DNA of 64,000 bases from Anthocerotibacter panamensis C109. Its GTDB lineage: Bacteria; Cyanobacteriota; Cyanobacteriia; Gloeobacterales; Anthocerotibacteraceae. Positions within the stretch are counted from its first letter, which is position 1, and the number at the start of each line of letters is the position of its first letter. The stretch lies in assembly GCF_018389385.1 (NCBI RefSeq), contig NZ_CP062698.1, positions 2,979,501 to 3,043,500 of the forward strand. The letters run 5' to 3'. The notes beneath the pieces are model-generated. The model did not search any database. It was not told the origin of the DNA and was given only the letters and a program-made list of their open reading frames with translations. The position numbers and the translations under genes were made by a program. Below, piece by piece: positions 28,100 to 35,981 of the stretch.

Positions 28100-29500
28100 T
28101 CAGTAGGCGTTTTCGTCGCGGAAGATCGCCGTGACCGTCCGCAGGATAATCTCTAGATCCAGACGTAGCGACCAATTGTTGACATAGTGCAGGTCATATT
28201 CGACGCGGCGGACCATCTTCTCTAAGGTGTCCGTTTCGCCTCGGTAGCCATTGACCTGTGCCCAGCCGGTGATTCCCGGCTTGACCTTGTGGCGCAGCAT
28301 ATAGCCACGGATCAGCTTACGGTATTGCTCGTTGTGGGCGATAGCATGGGGACGGGGGCCGACGATGCTCATGCGTCCCTGGAGGACATTGATGAATTGA
28401 GGTAGTTCATCGAGTGAAGTCCGCCGCAAGAAGCGTCCAAAAGGCGTGATGCGCGGGTCGTTCTGTCTAGCCTGGACAATCTTCTCCCCATCCTCCACGA
28501 CAGTCATGGTGCGAAACTTGTAAACCACGATCTCCTGACCATTGAGCCCATAGCGGCGCTGTCTGAAGAGAATGGGACCAGGAGAGGAAAACCTGACGGC
28601 AAGGGCAATGAGGAGCATCGCCGGACCCGCCAACAGCAGGATCAAGGCGGAGAGCATAATATCACTCAGCCGCTTGCTAATGCGTAGCGCCCCGTCTGCA
28701 AAGGGCGTCTCACAGATGGCAAAGACCGGGGTCCCATTCATGTCCTGGATGCTGAATTGCATCAAATTAAAAACAAGAATATCGGGGACTAAGTAGATAG
28801 AGACCGTAGTATCCCGCAAGAGTTCGATGAGTTGGAGGATACGCTCTTCAGCCTGCATGGGCAGGGCAATATAGACAATGCTCGTGCCGTTGCGCTGGAT
28901 GTACTCCGGGAGGTCGTCCAGGCTACCGAGGCGCGGAATCTCCAGGATCTTCGGCTCCGGGCTATCCTCAAAGAAGCCCACCAAATCAACTCCCAGATAG
29001 GGGGATGCAACAACTTGTTCCACCAGATGGCGTCCCCACTTGTCCCCCCCGGCAATAACAGCCGTGCGCTGGTTAAAGCCATAGGAGCGCAACAGACGCA
29101 GCCCGTAGCGCAGAGCGAGGTGCAAGCTCAGCAGCAACAGAGGCGTCGCAGCAAACCAACTCAGCAAAACTTGCCGAGAAAAGATCTCCGTCACCTTGGT
29201 GGCAAAGCCCGCAAACAGCAACAGGGCGAAGACGATAAACCAACCGCTCAGGATGCGGGGCACCTCAGCCAGGAGTCCCTCGCTGCGATAGGAGCGGTAC
29301 AGTCCAACCCCGTCAAAGAGCGGCAAAATGAGGCAGAAGGTGATAAAGCCCAACAGGATATAGGCATGGTCAAAGGACGCCCCGTTAAGCCAGCAGAGCA
29401 CATAGAGCAGAGAAACGACCACCAGGGGATCAAGCAAGCGCTGGCCCAAGATGACAATGGAGTAATTGCTGCTCAAAATTGCTTTACGGCTGCTCACCAT
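28100..29500 (-). CDS. Undecaprenyl-phosphate glucose phosphotransferase (WcaJ-like)
   Basis: This integral membrane enzyme loads the first sugar of an exopolysaccharide repeat onto undecaprenyl phosphate. The N-terminal half holds several membrane helices (PLVVVSLLYVLCWL, SWFAATPLLLLSLHLAL) and a nucleotide-binding-like region (TAVIAGGDKWGRHLVEQV). The C-terminal catalytic domain has FRQRRYGLNGQ, VYKFRTM, RRTSLDELPQFINVLQG, IVGPRP and KPGITGWAQVNGYRGET, and it ends DENAY. It is followed by a WcaI-like gene upstream on the same strand, an arrangement seen in colanic-acid-type clusters. It is the second such transferase in the window. Confidence 0.93.
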   Translation of the reverse strand: MVSSRKAILSSNYSIVILGQRLLDPLVVVSLLYVLCWLNGASFDHAYILLGFITFCLILPLFDGVGLYRSYRSEGLLAEVPRILSGWFIVFALLLFAGFATKVTEIFSRQVLLSWFAATPLLLLSLHLALRYGLRLLRSYGFNQRTAVIAGGDKWGRHLVEQVVASPYLGVDLVGFFEDSPEPKILEIPRLGSLDDLPEYIQRNGTSIVYIALPMQAEERILQLIELLRDTTVSIYLVPDILVFNLMQFSIQDMNGTPVFAICETPFADGALRISKRLSDIMLSALILLLAGPAMLLIALAVRFSSPGPILFRQRRYGLNGQEIVVYKFRTMTVVEDGEKIVQARQNDPRITPFGRFLRRTSLDELPQFINVLQGRMSIVGPRPHAIAHNEQYRKLIRGYMLRHKVKPGITGWAQVNGYRGETDTLEKMVRRVEYDLHYVNNWSLRLDLEIILRTVTAIFRDENAY

Positions 29501-29528
29501 AGACCACCACCTGTTCTTTCACTGCACC

Positions 29529-30782
29529 CTAAGACTGGACTTTGATAGCGGTTTGGGGCAAGGGGCGCTCTAGGGACTGTCGTAGACGAGACAGGACCCA
29601 ATTTTTCTCCAAGAGCCTTTGGGCATAGACCCGGCCATTCATCCCCAAAGCCTGACGCCGAGCCCCGTCGGTAGACAGATCTGCAATAGCAGCAACCAAG
29701 GCAGCGACATCTCCGGGCGGCACTACCGCACCACAGTTGGCGCGGGACATGACCTCTGCCACAGCAGTGCCCGCATCAGCCGTAGCAAGAATCGGTCTAC
29801 CACTCGCCAACATCCCTGTGAGCTTGGAGGGCATGACCAGATCAGCACTTTCGCTCTTTTGGATCAGCGCATGGATATCTGCGAGGTTGAGCAAATCGTT
29901 GAGCCGATGCTCCGGTTGGAGGGGCATGAAACGGACATTGTGGAGGCTGAGTGCTTGGGCCATCCCGGTGAGGCGCTCACGGGCTGCTCCGTCACCGCAG
30001 AGGATAAAGTGCAGGTCCGGTCGGGATTTGAGGGCACAGGCTGCCTCCAGTAAGACCTCCAGACCCTGCTTCTGTCCGAGATTACCCGCATAGAGGACCA
30101 CGGTGTCCCGTGGGGTGAGACCCAACTCCTGACGCAGGGGACAAGGCTGAGCCAAGGGATAAATCTGGTCGGTGTCCACCCAATTGGGGAAGAGGAGGGT
30201 TTTGGTAGGGGTAAGGCCCTTGAGCAAAAGCCGGTCCACCATAGGCTGGGAAATACTGGAAACCCAGTCAAATTGACGCTTGAGCCAGGACTCCACCCCG
30301 CTCAGCCCGCCCCACCAGCGATGAGGCAACAGCCCCAACTTAAAAGCTGCATCCATCTCTAGATCTTGGACATGCAGCCACGCCTGAGCCCCGGATAGGC
30401 GGGCGACCAAAAGCGCCGTAGGACTGGAGAAAAACGTAGGTTCCACCGCCAGTACCAGATCGGGAGCCCAAAAAATCTGCTGAATCATGACCGGCAGACT
30501 GGAAAGTGCAAAGGAGAGGAGGTGAATTAATCGCTCCCGGCCCGAGGGATTGCGTTTCACCCAGAGCGGACAGCGAAATACTTCAACGTCTGCTCGACGT
30601 TCTCGCTGGTAGGCCCAGCTCTGATAGCCCCCGCCGACTTGCCAGCCCGGATAGTACGGAGGGGCTGTGACGACACGGACATCATAGCCTTGGGCGGCGA
30701 ACCATTCCGCCATCTCTCCAGTATATTTACCGACACCAGTGAGTTCAGGAGCGTAGTTAATGCCACAGATCAGAAGGCGCAC
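29529..30782 (-). CDS. WcaI-like glycosyltransferase (GT4 family)
   Basis: The 417-residue product looks like colanic-acid-type glycosyltransferase WcaI. Landmarks include the start LLICGINYAPELTGVGKYTG, TAPPYYPGW, and the GT4 donor-site region YAGNLGQKQGLEVLLEA with FILCGDGAARERL and KSESADLVMPSKLTGMLASG, including the conserved Glu of the E-x7-E region. It probably adds a sugar to a lipid-linked intermediate. The gene lies 28 bp upstream of the WcaJ-like gene on the same strand and likely forms an operon with it. The sugar is unknown. Confidence 0.9.
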   Translation of the reverse strand: MRLLICGINYAPELTGVGKYTGEMAEWFAAQGYDVRVVTAPPYYPGWQVGGGYQSWAYQRERRADVEVFRCPLWVKRNPSGRERLIHLLSFALSSLPVMIQQIFWAPDLVLAVEPTFFSSPTALLVARLSGAQAWLHVQDLEMDAAFKLGLLPHRWWGGLSGVESWLKRQFDWVSSISQPMVDRLLLKGLTPTKTLLFPNWVDTDQIYPLAQPCPLRQELGLTPRDTVVLYAGNLGQKQGLEVLLEAACALKSRPDLHFILCGDGAARERLTGMAQALSLHNVRFMPLQPEHRLNDLLNLADIHALIQKSESADLVMPSKLTGMLASGRPILATADAGTAVAEVMSRANCGAVVPPGDVAALVAAIADLSTDGARRQALGMNGRVYAQRLLEKNWVLSRLRQSLERPLPQTAIKVQS

Positions 30783-31134
30783 AGAGGTCTACTCCGTTGG
30801 GGGGGGAAACGTAAGCGAGACGCGCCGGGGGAAAGCTGGTGAAGGCTATCCGTAGTACCGGTAGACAAGTCCGTGAAACTACTTAACCTTATAAATCTAG
30901 CTTTTGTCAATCTTCCTTGGCGCGGAGGATACAAGTTCATCGAAACTTTAATGTCCCCTGCTTTGACCCAAAGTCCAACAGGACTCAAACAGGTAGTTGC
31001 ACGAGCTTGAAATGCTTACTCAGTAAGGGATCTAGTTTTTTTAAAGCAAGGGCGTATAGTTATAGTCACAAAGACAATTGACACAGCCGAATGGCGCTAC
31101 TGCCATGAGAAAAAGCGAAGGCGGTATCGCAGTA
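30783..31134. other. Gene-free region between the WcaI-like gene and rsmG
   Basis: These 352 bp contain no credible ORF. An AT-rich stretch near 31030-31070 with ATAGTTATAGTC may hold a minus-strand promoter for the glycosyltransferase operon. Nothing else is recognised. Confidence 0.5.
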
Positions 31135-31878
31135 TCAGCCATCTTCTAACAGACCTAGGGGATAACGCGTAGGAATACCATCTTCGCGCGGGAAAACCTG
31201 GAGGGTCGGTTTAATTTTGGTCACGCCGATGCAGTGGCGGACAGCTTGACTCAAAGGCAGGTTAAAGGCATCGACCTCAGTGATCTCACCCCCAAGGACC
31301 CGCACTGCACGGGCGAGTTCTACTTCCTCGCGCACTTCCCACTGCCCCCGATACAACAGGGCGAGTCCACCCACTTTCAGAAGCGGCAGGGCGTACTCAG
31401 CACAGACTGTGACTGGGGCCAAAGCGCGGGCCAAGGCCAGATCGTACCCAGCGCGGTGGTGATTTTGATGGCCGACTTCCTCGGCGCGGTCGCAGACGAC
31501 CTGGACATTGGTGAGGCCCAATGCCTGAACACAACGGTTGAGAAAGGCTGCTTTCTTGCGGGTCGCCTCTAGGAGGACTACCACCCACTGGCTTTGAACA
31601 AGAGCCACAGGCAGTCCCGGAAAGCCTGCGCCACTACCGATATCGATGACCACTTGATCCTGGCGCTCCCGGTAGGGCCAAAGACTACGTAGCGAGTCCC
31701 ACAGGTGCTTCTCCCAAAATTCTTCTGGGGCGGTGATGCGCGTTAGGTTCTGCTGCTGGTTACCTTGGAGCACCTGCTGGTAGAGGCTGTCAAATTGGCG
31801 GAGCATTCGCGCATCTGGCTGCCAACCCAGGGTCTCAGCCCAGGAGCTATCCGGTAATTTAGGAGATGGTGCAGCCAT
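31135..31878 (-). CDS. rsmG: 16S rRNA (guanine-527-N7)-methyltransferase
   Basis: RsmG methylates G527 in the 530 loop of 16S rRNA using S-adenosylmethionine. Motif I VVIDIGSGAGFPGLPVAL, the following EATRKKAAFLN, and the active-site region LARALAP match the family. The product is 247 residues, with the usual N-terminal helical extension. It follows bolA with an 8-bp gap, which suggests one transcript. Confidence 0.94.
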   Translation of the reverse strand: MAAPSPKLPDSSWAETLGWQPDARMLRQFDSLYQQVLQGNQQQNLTRITAPEEFWEKHLWDSLRSLWPYRERQDQVVIDIGSGAGFPGLPVALVQSQWVVVLLEATRKKAAFLNRCVQALGLTNVQVVCDRAEEVGHQNHHRAGYDLALARALAPVTVCAEYALPLLKVGGLALLYRGQWEVREEVELARAVRVLGGEITEVDAFNLPLSQAVRHCIGVTKIKPTLQVFPREDGIPTRYPLGLLEDG

Positions 31879-31886
31879 AGCAGGGG

Positions 31887-32135
31887 TTATTGTCCGGCTT
31901 CGGCAGGCGTCAGCGCCTGGATCATCAGAGCGTGCATGTCTTGCTGGAGAAAAGGCTGGAGGGCTTGATAGACCTGCCGATGGCGGTCCACTAAGGAGAG
32001 CCCCGCGAAGTCCGAGGTGATCACCTGGACGCTGAAATGCTCACTGCCATGCCCGCAGGCCGAATCCTCTGCCTCGATTTGGGCCTCGGGGAACGCCTGC
32101 TGGAGGGCATTTAGGACTTGGGTCGGGGTCGTCAT
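31887..32135 (-). CDS. BolA-family protein
   Basis: This small protein (82 residues) has the BolA fold: helix TQVLNALQQAFPEAQ, strand HFSVQVITSDFAGLSLVDRH, then helix RQVYQALQPFLQQDMHAL. The conserved SLVDRHRQVY helix is clear. BolA proteins pair with monothiol glutaredoxins in iron-sulfur cluster handling; a Cys-Gly-His motif before the strand could be a ligand. The ATG at 32135 fits the family start. It is followed 8 bp later by rsmG. Confidence 0.85.
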   Translation of the reverse strand: MTTPTQVLNALQQAFPEAQIEAEDSACGHGSEHFSVQVITSDFAGLSLVDRHRQVYQALQPFLQQDMHALMIQALTPAEAGQ

Positions 32136-32170
32136 GGGCTGGTCCGCGTTTAGTTTCACCGTAACACAGA

Positions 32171-32192
32171 AGCCGCGCTTGAGGGCGCGGCT
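32171..32192 (-). terminator. Hairpin after psaF and the PsaJ-like gene
   Basis: AGCCGCGC pairs with GCGCGGCT across a six-base loop, just beyond the PsaJ-like stop codon, with a weak T-rich tail (TTCTGTGTT) in the minus direction. It probably ends the psaF transcript before bolA. Confidence 0.6.
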
Positions 32193-32212
32193 AGTACAAA
32201 CCTCGGCTCAAA

Positions 32213-32338
32213 TCAGGGGACGAGCGGGTGCAAGAGGGGGTACTTGGCGTAGATATTAGCCAGGGCTAGGACCACTACGCTCCCAATAATGAAAAGCGCA
32301 CCGGAGATCGGAGCAAGGCTAAGGAAGGGAATTTTCAT
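32213..32338 (-). CDS. Very small PSI-associated membrane protein (PsaJ-like or PsaZ-like)
   Basis: A 41-codon gene starts 11 bp after psaF, with a TAGGAG ribosome site overlapping the psaF stop. The product has one membrane helix, ISGALFIIGSVVVLALANIY. The start FLSLAPI is like the PsaJ start FLSTAPV, and the end YPLLHPLVP resembles the PsaJ end. The psaF-psaJ order is conserved in cyanobacteria. The usual Glu-Phe-Asn chlorophyll-binding stretch is altered, so if this is PsaJ it is highly diverged. Gloeobacter reportedly lacks PsaJ and instead has PsaZ, which could be this protein. Confidence 0.6.
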   Translation of the reverse strand: MKIPFLSLAPISGALFIIGSVVVLALANIYAKYPLLHPLVP

Positions 32339-32349
32339 GAAGAGCGCTC

Positions 32350-32883
32350 CTAGGGTTTCACACGGTTGTCGCGGATCGCCCCACTCAGGATTTGTGGAAT
32401 GGCGAACAAAGGCCAAGCCAGACCCAATACCAGAGACGGGACAGCCTTGGAGAAGTCGATGAGAATTTCATCCATGGCATTTTGAGTTTTGAGCAGATAG
32501 TCGCGCCCAGCCCAGCCCAAAGCCCCAGCCAGCCACAAAAAGAGGATGCTCGGGATAATAAAATCCCCAGCATGGCTCAAACGCCCATCGACAATGAGGT
32601 GGGGCTGCCCACTGTCCTTATCACAGGAGGCATTCTTCTCATAGTTGGCGTAGCGGTACTCCCACAGTTCCATACTGGCGGTGAGGTCCTTGGCGTACTG
32701 CGTCGCCGGGTCGGTGGCGGCGATCTTTTCTTTTAAACCGTTGATGCGCGCGTCCTTCAGATCTTTAAAAGCCTGACTTTCGGAGCACGGAATGGTGTTA
32801 CCCAGCGGTTCCGCCAGCACCAAGGGGCTGAGGCAGAGTACCATCAGGCACCCCAAAAGCCATGAAAACATGCGTCCTTTCAT
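32350..32883 (-). CDS. psaF: Photosystem I reaction centre subunit III
   Basis: PsaF is a lumenal/transmembrane PSI subunit. A signal peptide (MFSWLLGCLMVLCLSPLVLA) precedes two conserved Cys (IPCSES and ASCDKD). The signature PHLIVDGRLSHAGDFIIPS is followed by the membrane part ILFLWLAGALGWAGRDYL and a second hydrophobic stretch. The region between the two cysteines is longer than in most cyanobacteria, by an insertion of about 20 residues (INGLKEKIAATDPATQ). It forms an operon with the PsaJ-like gene. Confidence 0.93.
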   Translation of the reverse strand: MKGRMFSWLLGCLMVLCLSPLVLAEPLGNTIPCSESQAFKDLKDARINGLKEKIAATDPATQYAKDLTASMELWEYRYANYEKNASCDKDSGQPHLIVDGRLSHAGDFIIPSILFLWLAGALGWAGRDYLLKTQNAMDEILIDFSKAVPSLVLGLAWPLFAIPQILSGAIRDNRVKP

Positions 32884-32894
32884 CTCAAATTCCC

Positions 32895-33302
32895 ATGGGT
32901 GAACAGATTGCGGGAAAAAAAATCATTGCTGACAGAATGATAGCCGCTGCCGGATCCCCAATCCAAGCTAATCTTAGTAAAGAAATGTTGGCAATTATTG
33001 CGAAGTGCAAACTCATGGACCCGTATCTAGTACTGAGCGAGTACTCCCAGCGTTTTCCCGCAGAGATCCTCCAGGTAGAAGTTATGACCGGGGGCGAAGA
33101 GGATTTGTTGCTGTTTTATAAGGGACAGGCGAGTTCTTTGATGCGGGCGACCCCACCGGACGAAGGCACGCCCCTTTGGAGCCCTTCCACCCAACTGGTG
33201 CGCATCGACCGTTTCCAGGCTCCTTACTATCCTCCTGCTCCGGTTGTCCTAGGTGAGGACGTAGCTTTGGCGGAACTCTTGGCCCGTTTGGAGGAGTCCT
33301 AG
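32895..33302 (+). CDS. Hypothetical protein (cyanobacterial/plastid type)
   Basis: The product has about 135 residues and no signal peptide. Its core RFPAEILQVEVMTGGEEDLLL and FYKGQASSLMRATPPDE, and the ending LVRIDRFQAPYYPPAP, resemble small proteins of unknown function found in cyanobacteria and plastids. The ATG at 32895 is preferred; a longer in-frame start at 32862 would overlap psaF. It is read divergently from psaF with only a 12-bp gap, so its promoter must overlap psaF coding sequence. Confidence 0.6.
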   Translation: MGEQIAGKKIIADRMIAAAGSPIQANLSKEMLAIIAKCKLMDPYLVLSEYSQRFPAEILQVEVMTGGEEDLLLFYKGQASSLMRATPPDEGTPLWSPSTQLVRIDRFQAPYYPPAPVVLGEDVALAELLARLEES

Positions 33303-33325
33303 CAGAGACCCGGCACAATAGGAGG

Positions 33326-33418
33326 ATGTGGCGATTTACCCTGATCTTAGTCCTGAGCCTACTTCCTCTCAGCCTTGCTACTGACTTTGAGGGGCAGACA
33401 AGAGCGCAGCCGCGCTAA
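33326..33418 (+). CDS. Possible 30-residue secreted peptide, perhaps frameshifted
   Basis: A short frame encodes a textbook signal peptide (MWRFTLILVLSLLPLSLA) and ends at TAA 33416-33418. A second frame directly after it encodes a Pro-rich stretch (RANLVEPAQYPRVYPP) up to 33482. Together they look like one small secreted protein broken by a frameshift. GGAGG touches the ATG, which is too close for a good ribosome site. Confidence 0.3.
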   Translation: MWRFTLILVLSLLPLSLATDFEGQTRAQPR

Positions 33419-33527
33419 CCTTGTAGAACCTGCGCAGTATCCCCGAGTCTATCCCCCCGCCCCCGGCCTGGGTATGCCCTGAAAGAATCTTGCGGTCCAC
33501 AATAGGAACAGTACCGTAGCGCAACCT

Positions 33528-33734
33528 ATGTCCAAGAAGAGTGTCTGGTCCCAAAAGCCCTGGTGGTGTCAACCCTGGTCGATCCTCCTCACTGGGTCAG
33601 TGTTATTGGGCGGGCTCTATCGGCTGGGGGGACTTTCCTGGCTCACCCTCCTCGGGGGCTTTCCAATCGTTGTGTGGATGGTGTTCTTCGTCGGAATTTA
33701 TCCTGCGCTCTATGCTCGGGCACAAGACCCCTGA
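33528..33734 (+). CDS. Small DUF6737-like membrane protein
   Basis: The 68-residue product starts with [20 protein letters not shown], a motif common to small cyanobacterial two-helix membrane proteins labelled DUF6737. Two hydrophobic stretches follow, around residues 17-32 and 36-60. Function is unknown. It precedes rplA by 80 bp on the same strand. Confidence 0.65.
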   Translation: MSKKSVWSQKPWWCQPWSILLTGSVLLGGLYRLGGLSWLTLLGGFPIVVWMVFFVGIYPALYARAQDP

Positions 33735-33814
33735 GTGGAATGTGGGCGGGCGAGTCATGCTACGCTAGAGGGCTGTGGGAGAGAAACCTCGTCAGTACCA
33801 CTTTAGGAGCACCC

Positions 33815-34525
33815 ATGGCTAAAATATCCAAACGCGTCCTTGACCTCCAGCGCCAAGTCGACCGTCAGACCATCTATCAGCCTCAAGAAGCCCTCGTGTT
33901 GCTAAAACAGCTTGCTTCAGCCAAGTTTGATGAGACTGCTGAATTCCAAGCGCGGATGGGGATTAACCCCAAGTACACCGACCAACAGATCCGCACCACC
34001 GTGACCCTGCCTCGGGGCGTGGGTAAGACTGTCCGTGTCGCCGTGCTCACGCTCGGTGAGCGTGTGCGCGTAGCTGAGCAGGCTGGAGCGGACCTCGTGG
34101 GCTCCGAGGAACTCATTGACCGCATCCAGGGCGGCTTCCTGGACTTTGACCTGCTCATCGCCACCCCAGACATCATGCCCAAAGTCGCCCGTCTCGGGAA
34201 ACTCTTGGGTCCGAAAGGCTTGATGCCCAACCCTAAAGCCGGGACAGTGACCACCAACCTGCCCGCAGCGATTGCTGAGTTTAAGGCCGGTAAGATCGAA
34301 TTCCGGGCTGACCGTACCGGGATTGTCCATGTGCCCTTTGGGAAGATCAGCTTCACCGCAGAAGCCCTCCTGGAGAATGCCAAGGCAATCCAAGAAGCGA
34401 TTGACCGCGCCAAACCCTCTGGAGCCAAAGGACGTTACTGGCGGACGGTGCATATCAAGAGCAGCATGGGACCAGCCATCGAAATCGACATCAACGCCTT
34501 ACGGGACTTGAAGCTCACCGCCTGA
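33815..34525 (+). CDS. rplA: 50S ribosomal protein L1
   Basis: L1 forms the mobile L1 stalk of the large subunit and binds 23S rRNA. The product (236 residues) has the family start [23 protein letters not shown], the signature [20 protein letters not shown], and the end [12 protein letters not shown]. The start at 33815 follows TTTAGGAG. Normally rplA lies in nusG-rplK-rplA-rplJ-rplL; here both neighbours are unrelated, so it has separated from that operon. Confidence 0.97.
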   Translation: MAKISKRVLDLQRQVDRQTIYQPQEALVLLKQLASAKFDETAEFQARMGINPKYTDQQIRTTVTLPRGVGKTVRVAVLTLGERVRVAEQAGADLVGSEELIDRIQGGFLDFDLLIATPDIMPKVARLGKLLGPKGLMPNPKAGTVTTNLPAAIAEFKAGKIEFRADRTGIVHVPFGKISFTAEALLENAKAIQEAIDRAKPSGAKGRYWRTVHIKSSMGPAIEIDINALRDLKLTA

Positions 34526-34610
34526 TCCGATTACCGGCAAGATGACTTGAGGTGCCTTGAGGGGAATGAAAGATCAGCTCCCAGCCCGGTACAACCGCTT
34601 CTTTTGACCT

Positions 34611-35309
34611 ATGGGACTCAACCTACAACAGATGGGCTCCGGTCCCCCGGTCCTATTGATTCACGGCGCGGCTTCTTGTAGTCGGGTCTGGGAGCCCCAA
34701 ATGTGCCATTTGGCAGCACAGGGCTTCACAGCCATCGCGGTGGATCTACCGGGGCATGGATTGTCTGTGGGGTCTGGCACGATTGCGGCTGCGGTGGCAG
34801 GTGTAGCCGAACTCCTCCCGGCTGTACAACCTGTGGCGGTTGTTGGCTATTCTTTTGGCGGGGTGGTCGCCATTGAAGTGGCCCGCCATTATCCGGTACC
34901 CGGTTTGCTCTTGGTCTGTCCGGCTGTGGCGATTCCTCCATCTACCAGCTATTTCTATGACTGGCTGATGGGCTGGCCCCTCGATTGGATCGCCCGCTAC
35001 CGCTCTTGGCTCAAGCCTTGGATATTGAGCCCGATGGGGCGGCTCTCTTTGGATGAAAACCCGCATACCATCCGCGAACTCTGGCCCTTGCTTCGGGCTT
35101 GGTCGGGCACCCTGACGCACCTCAATATGCCCATCTGGGTCGCCGGAGGCCGCCTCGACCATATCGCACCGCCGCGGGTCTTGGATCATTTCACCCGCCG
35201 ACTTCCTCAAGGCCATTTAACGCTTTTTGGGGGTCGCCATCGTCCTATGGAAAGTGAGCCAGAACGGTTTAATGCTTGGTTGATGCAAGGCGTGCGCATG
35301 AGCTTATAG
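34611..35309 (+). CDS. Alpha/beta hydrolase
   Basis: The 232-residue product has the HG oxyanion start (LLIHGAASCSRVWEPQ), the nucleophile elbow VVGYSFGGVVA, a likely catalytic Asp in GGRLDHIAPP, and a His in FGGRHRPM. The pattern fits a monoesterase or MenH-type hydrolase. The substrate is unknown. The helical lid (residues about 120-175) includes FYDWLMGWPLDWIARY. No signal peptide is seen. Confidence 0.85.
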   Translation: MGLNLQQMGSGPPVLLIHGAASCSRVWEPQMCHLAAQGFTAIAVDLPGHGLSVGSGTIAAAVAGVAELLPAVQPVAVVGYSFGGVVAIEVARHYPVPGLLLVCPAVAIPPSTSYFYDWLMGWPLDWIARYRSWLKPWILSPMGRLSLDENPHTIRELWPLLRAWSGTLTHLNMPIWVAGGRLDHIAPPRVLDHFTRRLPQGHLTLFGGRHRPMESEPERFNAWLMQGVRMSL

Positions 35310-35369
35310 CTGTCCGACTTGGTGGGGAACCTTACGCGATCCAGTCTCTTTTTTGCCTCAAGAACCTTT

Positions 35370-35395
35370 TATCAGCAACCGCTATCAGCAACCGC
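35370..35395 (+). repeat. Perfect 13-bp tandem duplication
   Basis: TATCAGCAACCGC is repeated twice without spacing in the region between the hydrolase gene and psaL. It looks like a recent slip-strand duplication. Confidence 0.8.
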
Positions 35396-35498
35396 GCAAA
35401 ACACGCCATGGATCGACATTGTGAAGGATTATGACAGAGAGAACGTCAAGGTAAAGGGGGATCTTAAAATAGGCCACATCCCATGATCAGGTACATTC

Positions 35499-35981
35499 AT
35501 GCAGTCCTTGTCGCGTGGAATGGTTTCGACTGATGACTTTCAGGTAGGTACCCTCCTGACACCGGTCAACAATTCCCCCTTCATTAAGTTTTTTATCAAC
35601 AACCTGCCCATCAACCGTCCGGGGCTGGACCCCTTTTTCCGTGGCCTGGAAGTGGGGATGGCCCATGGCTACTGGCTCTTTGGCCCCTTTGTGGTGCTGG
35701 GTCCGTTACGTCTGACTGCGTTTCGTCCGCCGGATATCGAGCAGTTGTCGATCCTCGCTGCCCTGATCTCGGCCATTGTCGTAGTCGTGGCCGGAACCCT
35801 AGCCCTCTCGCTCTATGCCACAGTCGGTCCTGACGATGACACCAAGTTTGGGGCCGAAGGTTGGAGCCGCTTTGCGGGAGGCTGGCTCATTGGTGGGGGC
35901 GGTGGAGCGCTCTTTGCTGCCCTGCTTTACCTCTTTAGGGGGCCGCTTCTGGTGATGCTCTTGGGTATTATTCCTGGATGA
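35499..35981 (+). CDS. psaL: Photosystem I reaction centre subunit XI
   Basis: PsaL is the membrane subunit at the PSI trimer centre. The start NNSPFIKFFINNLPINRPGL and the following GLEVGMAHGYWLFGPF are conserved, as are GPLRLT and a final membrane part LLYLFRGPLLVMLLGIIPG. The product has about 160 residues. The stop codon overlaps the start of nnr by four bases (ATGA), so translation may be coupled. No psaI gene is found next to it. Confidence 0.95.
   Translation: MQSLSRGMVSTDDFQVGTLLTPVNNSPFIKFFINNLPINRPGLDPFFRGLEVGMAHGYWLFGPFVVLGPLRLTAFRPPDIEQLSILAALISAIVVVVAGTLALSLYATVGPDDDTKFGAEGWSRFAGGWLIGGGGGALFAALLYLFRGPLLVMLLGIIPG

Noticed and set aside
27899-28156. Plus-strand 85-residue frame overlapping the WcaJ-like 3' end
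   Set aside because: It overlaps known coding sequence and the small HTH frame on the other strand and has no recognisable features.
33563-33814. Upstream extension of rplA
   Set aside because: L1 starts at [10 protein letters not shown] with a good ribosome site; the upstream part overlaps the DUF6737-like gene in another frame.
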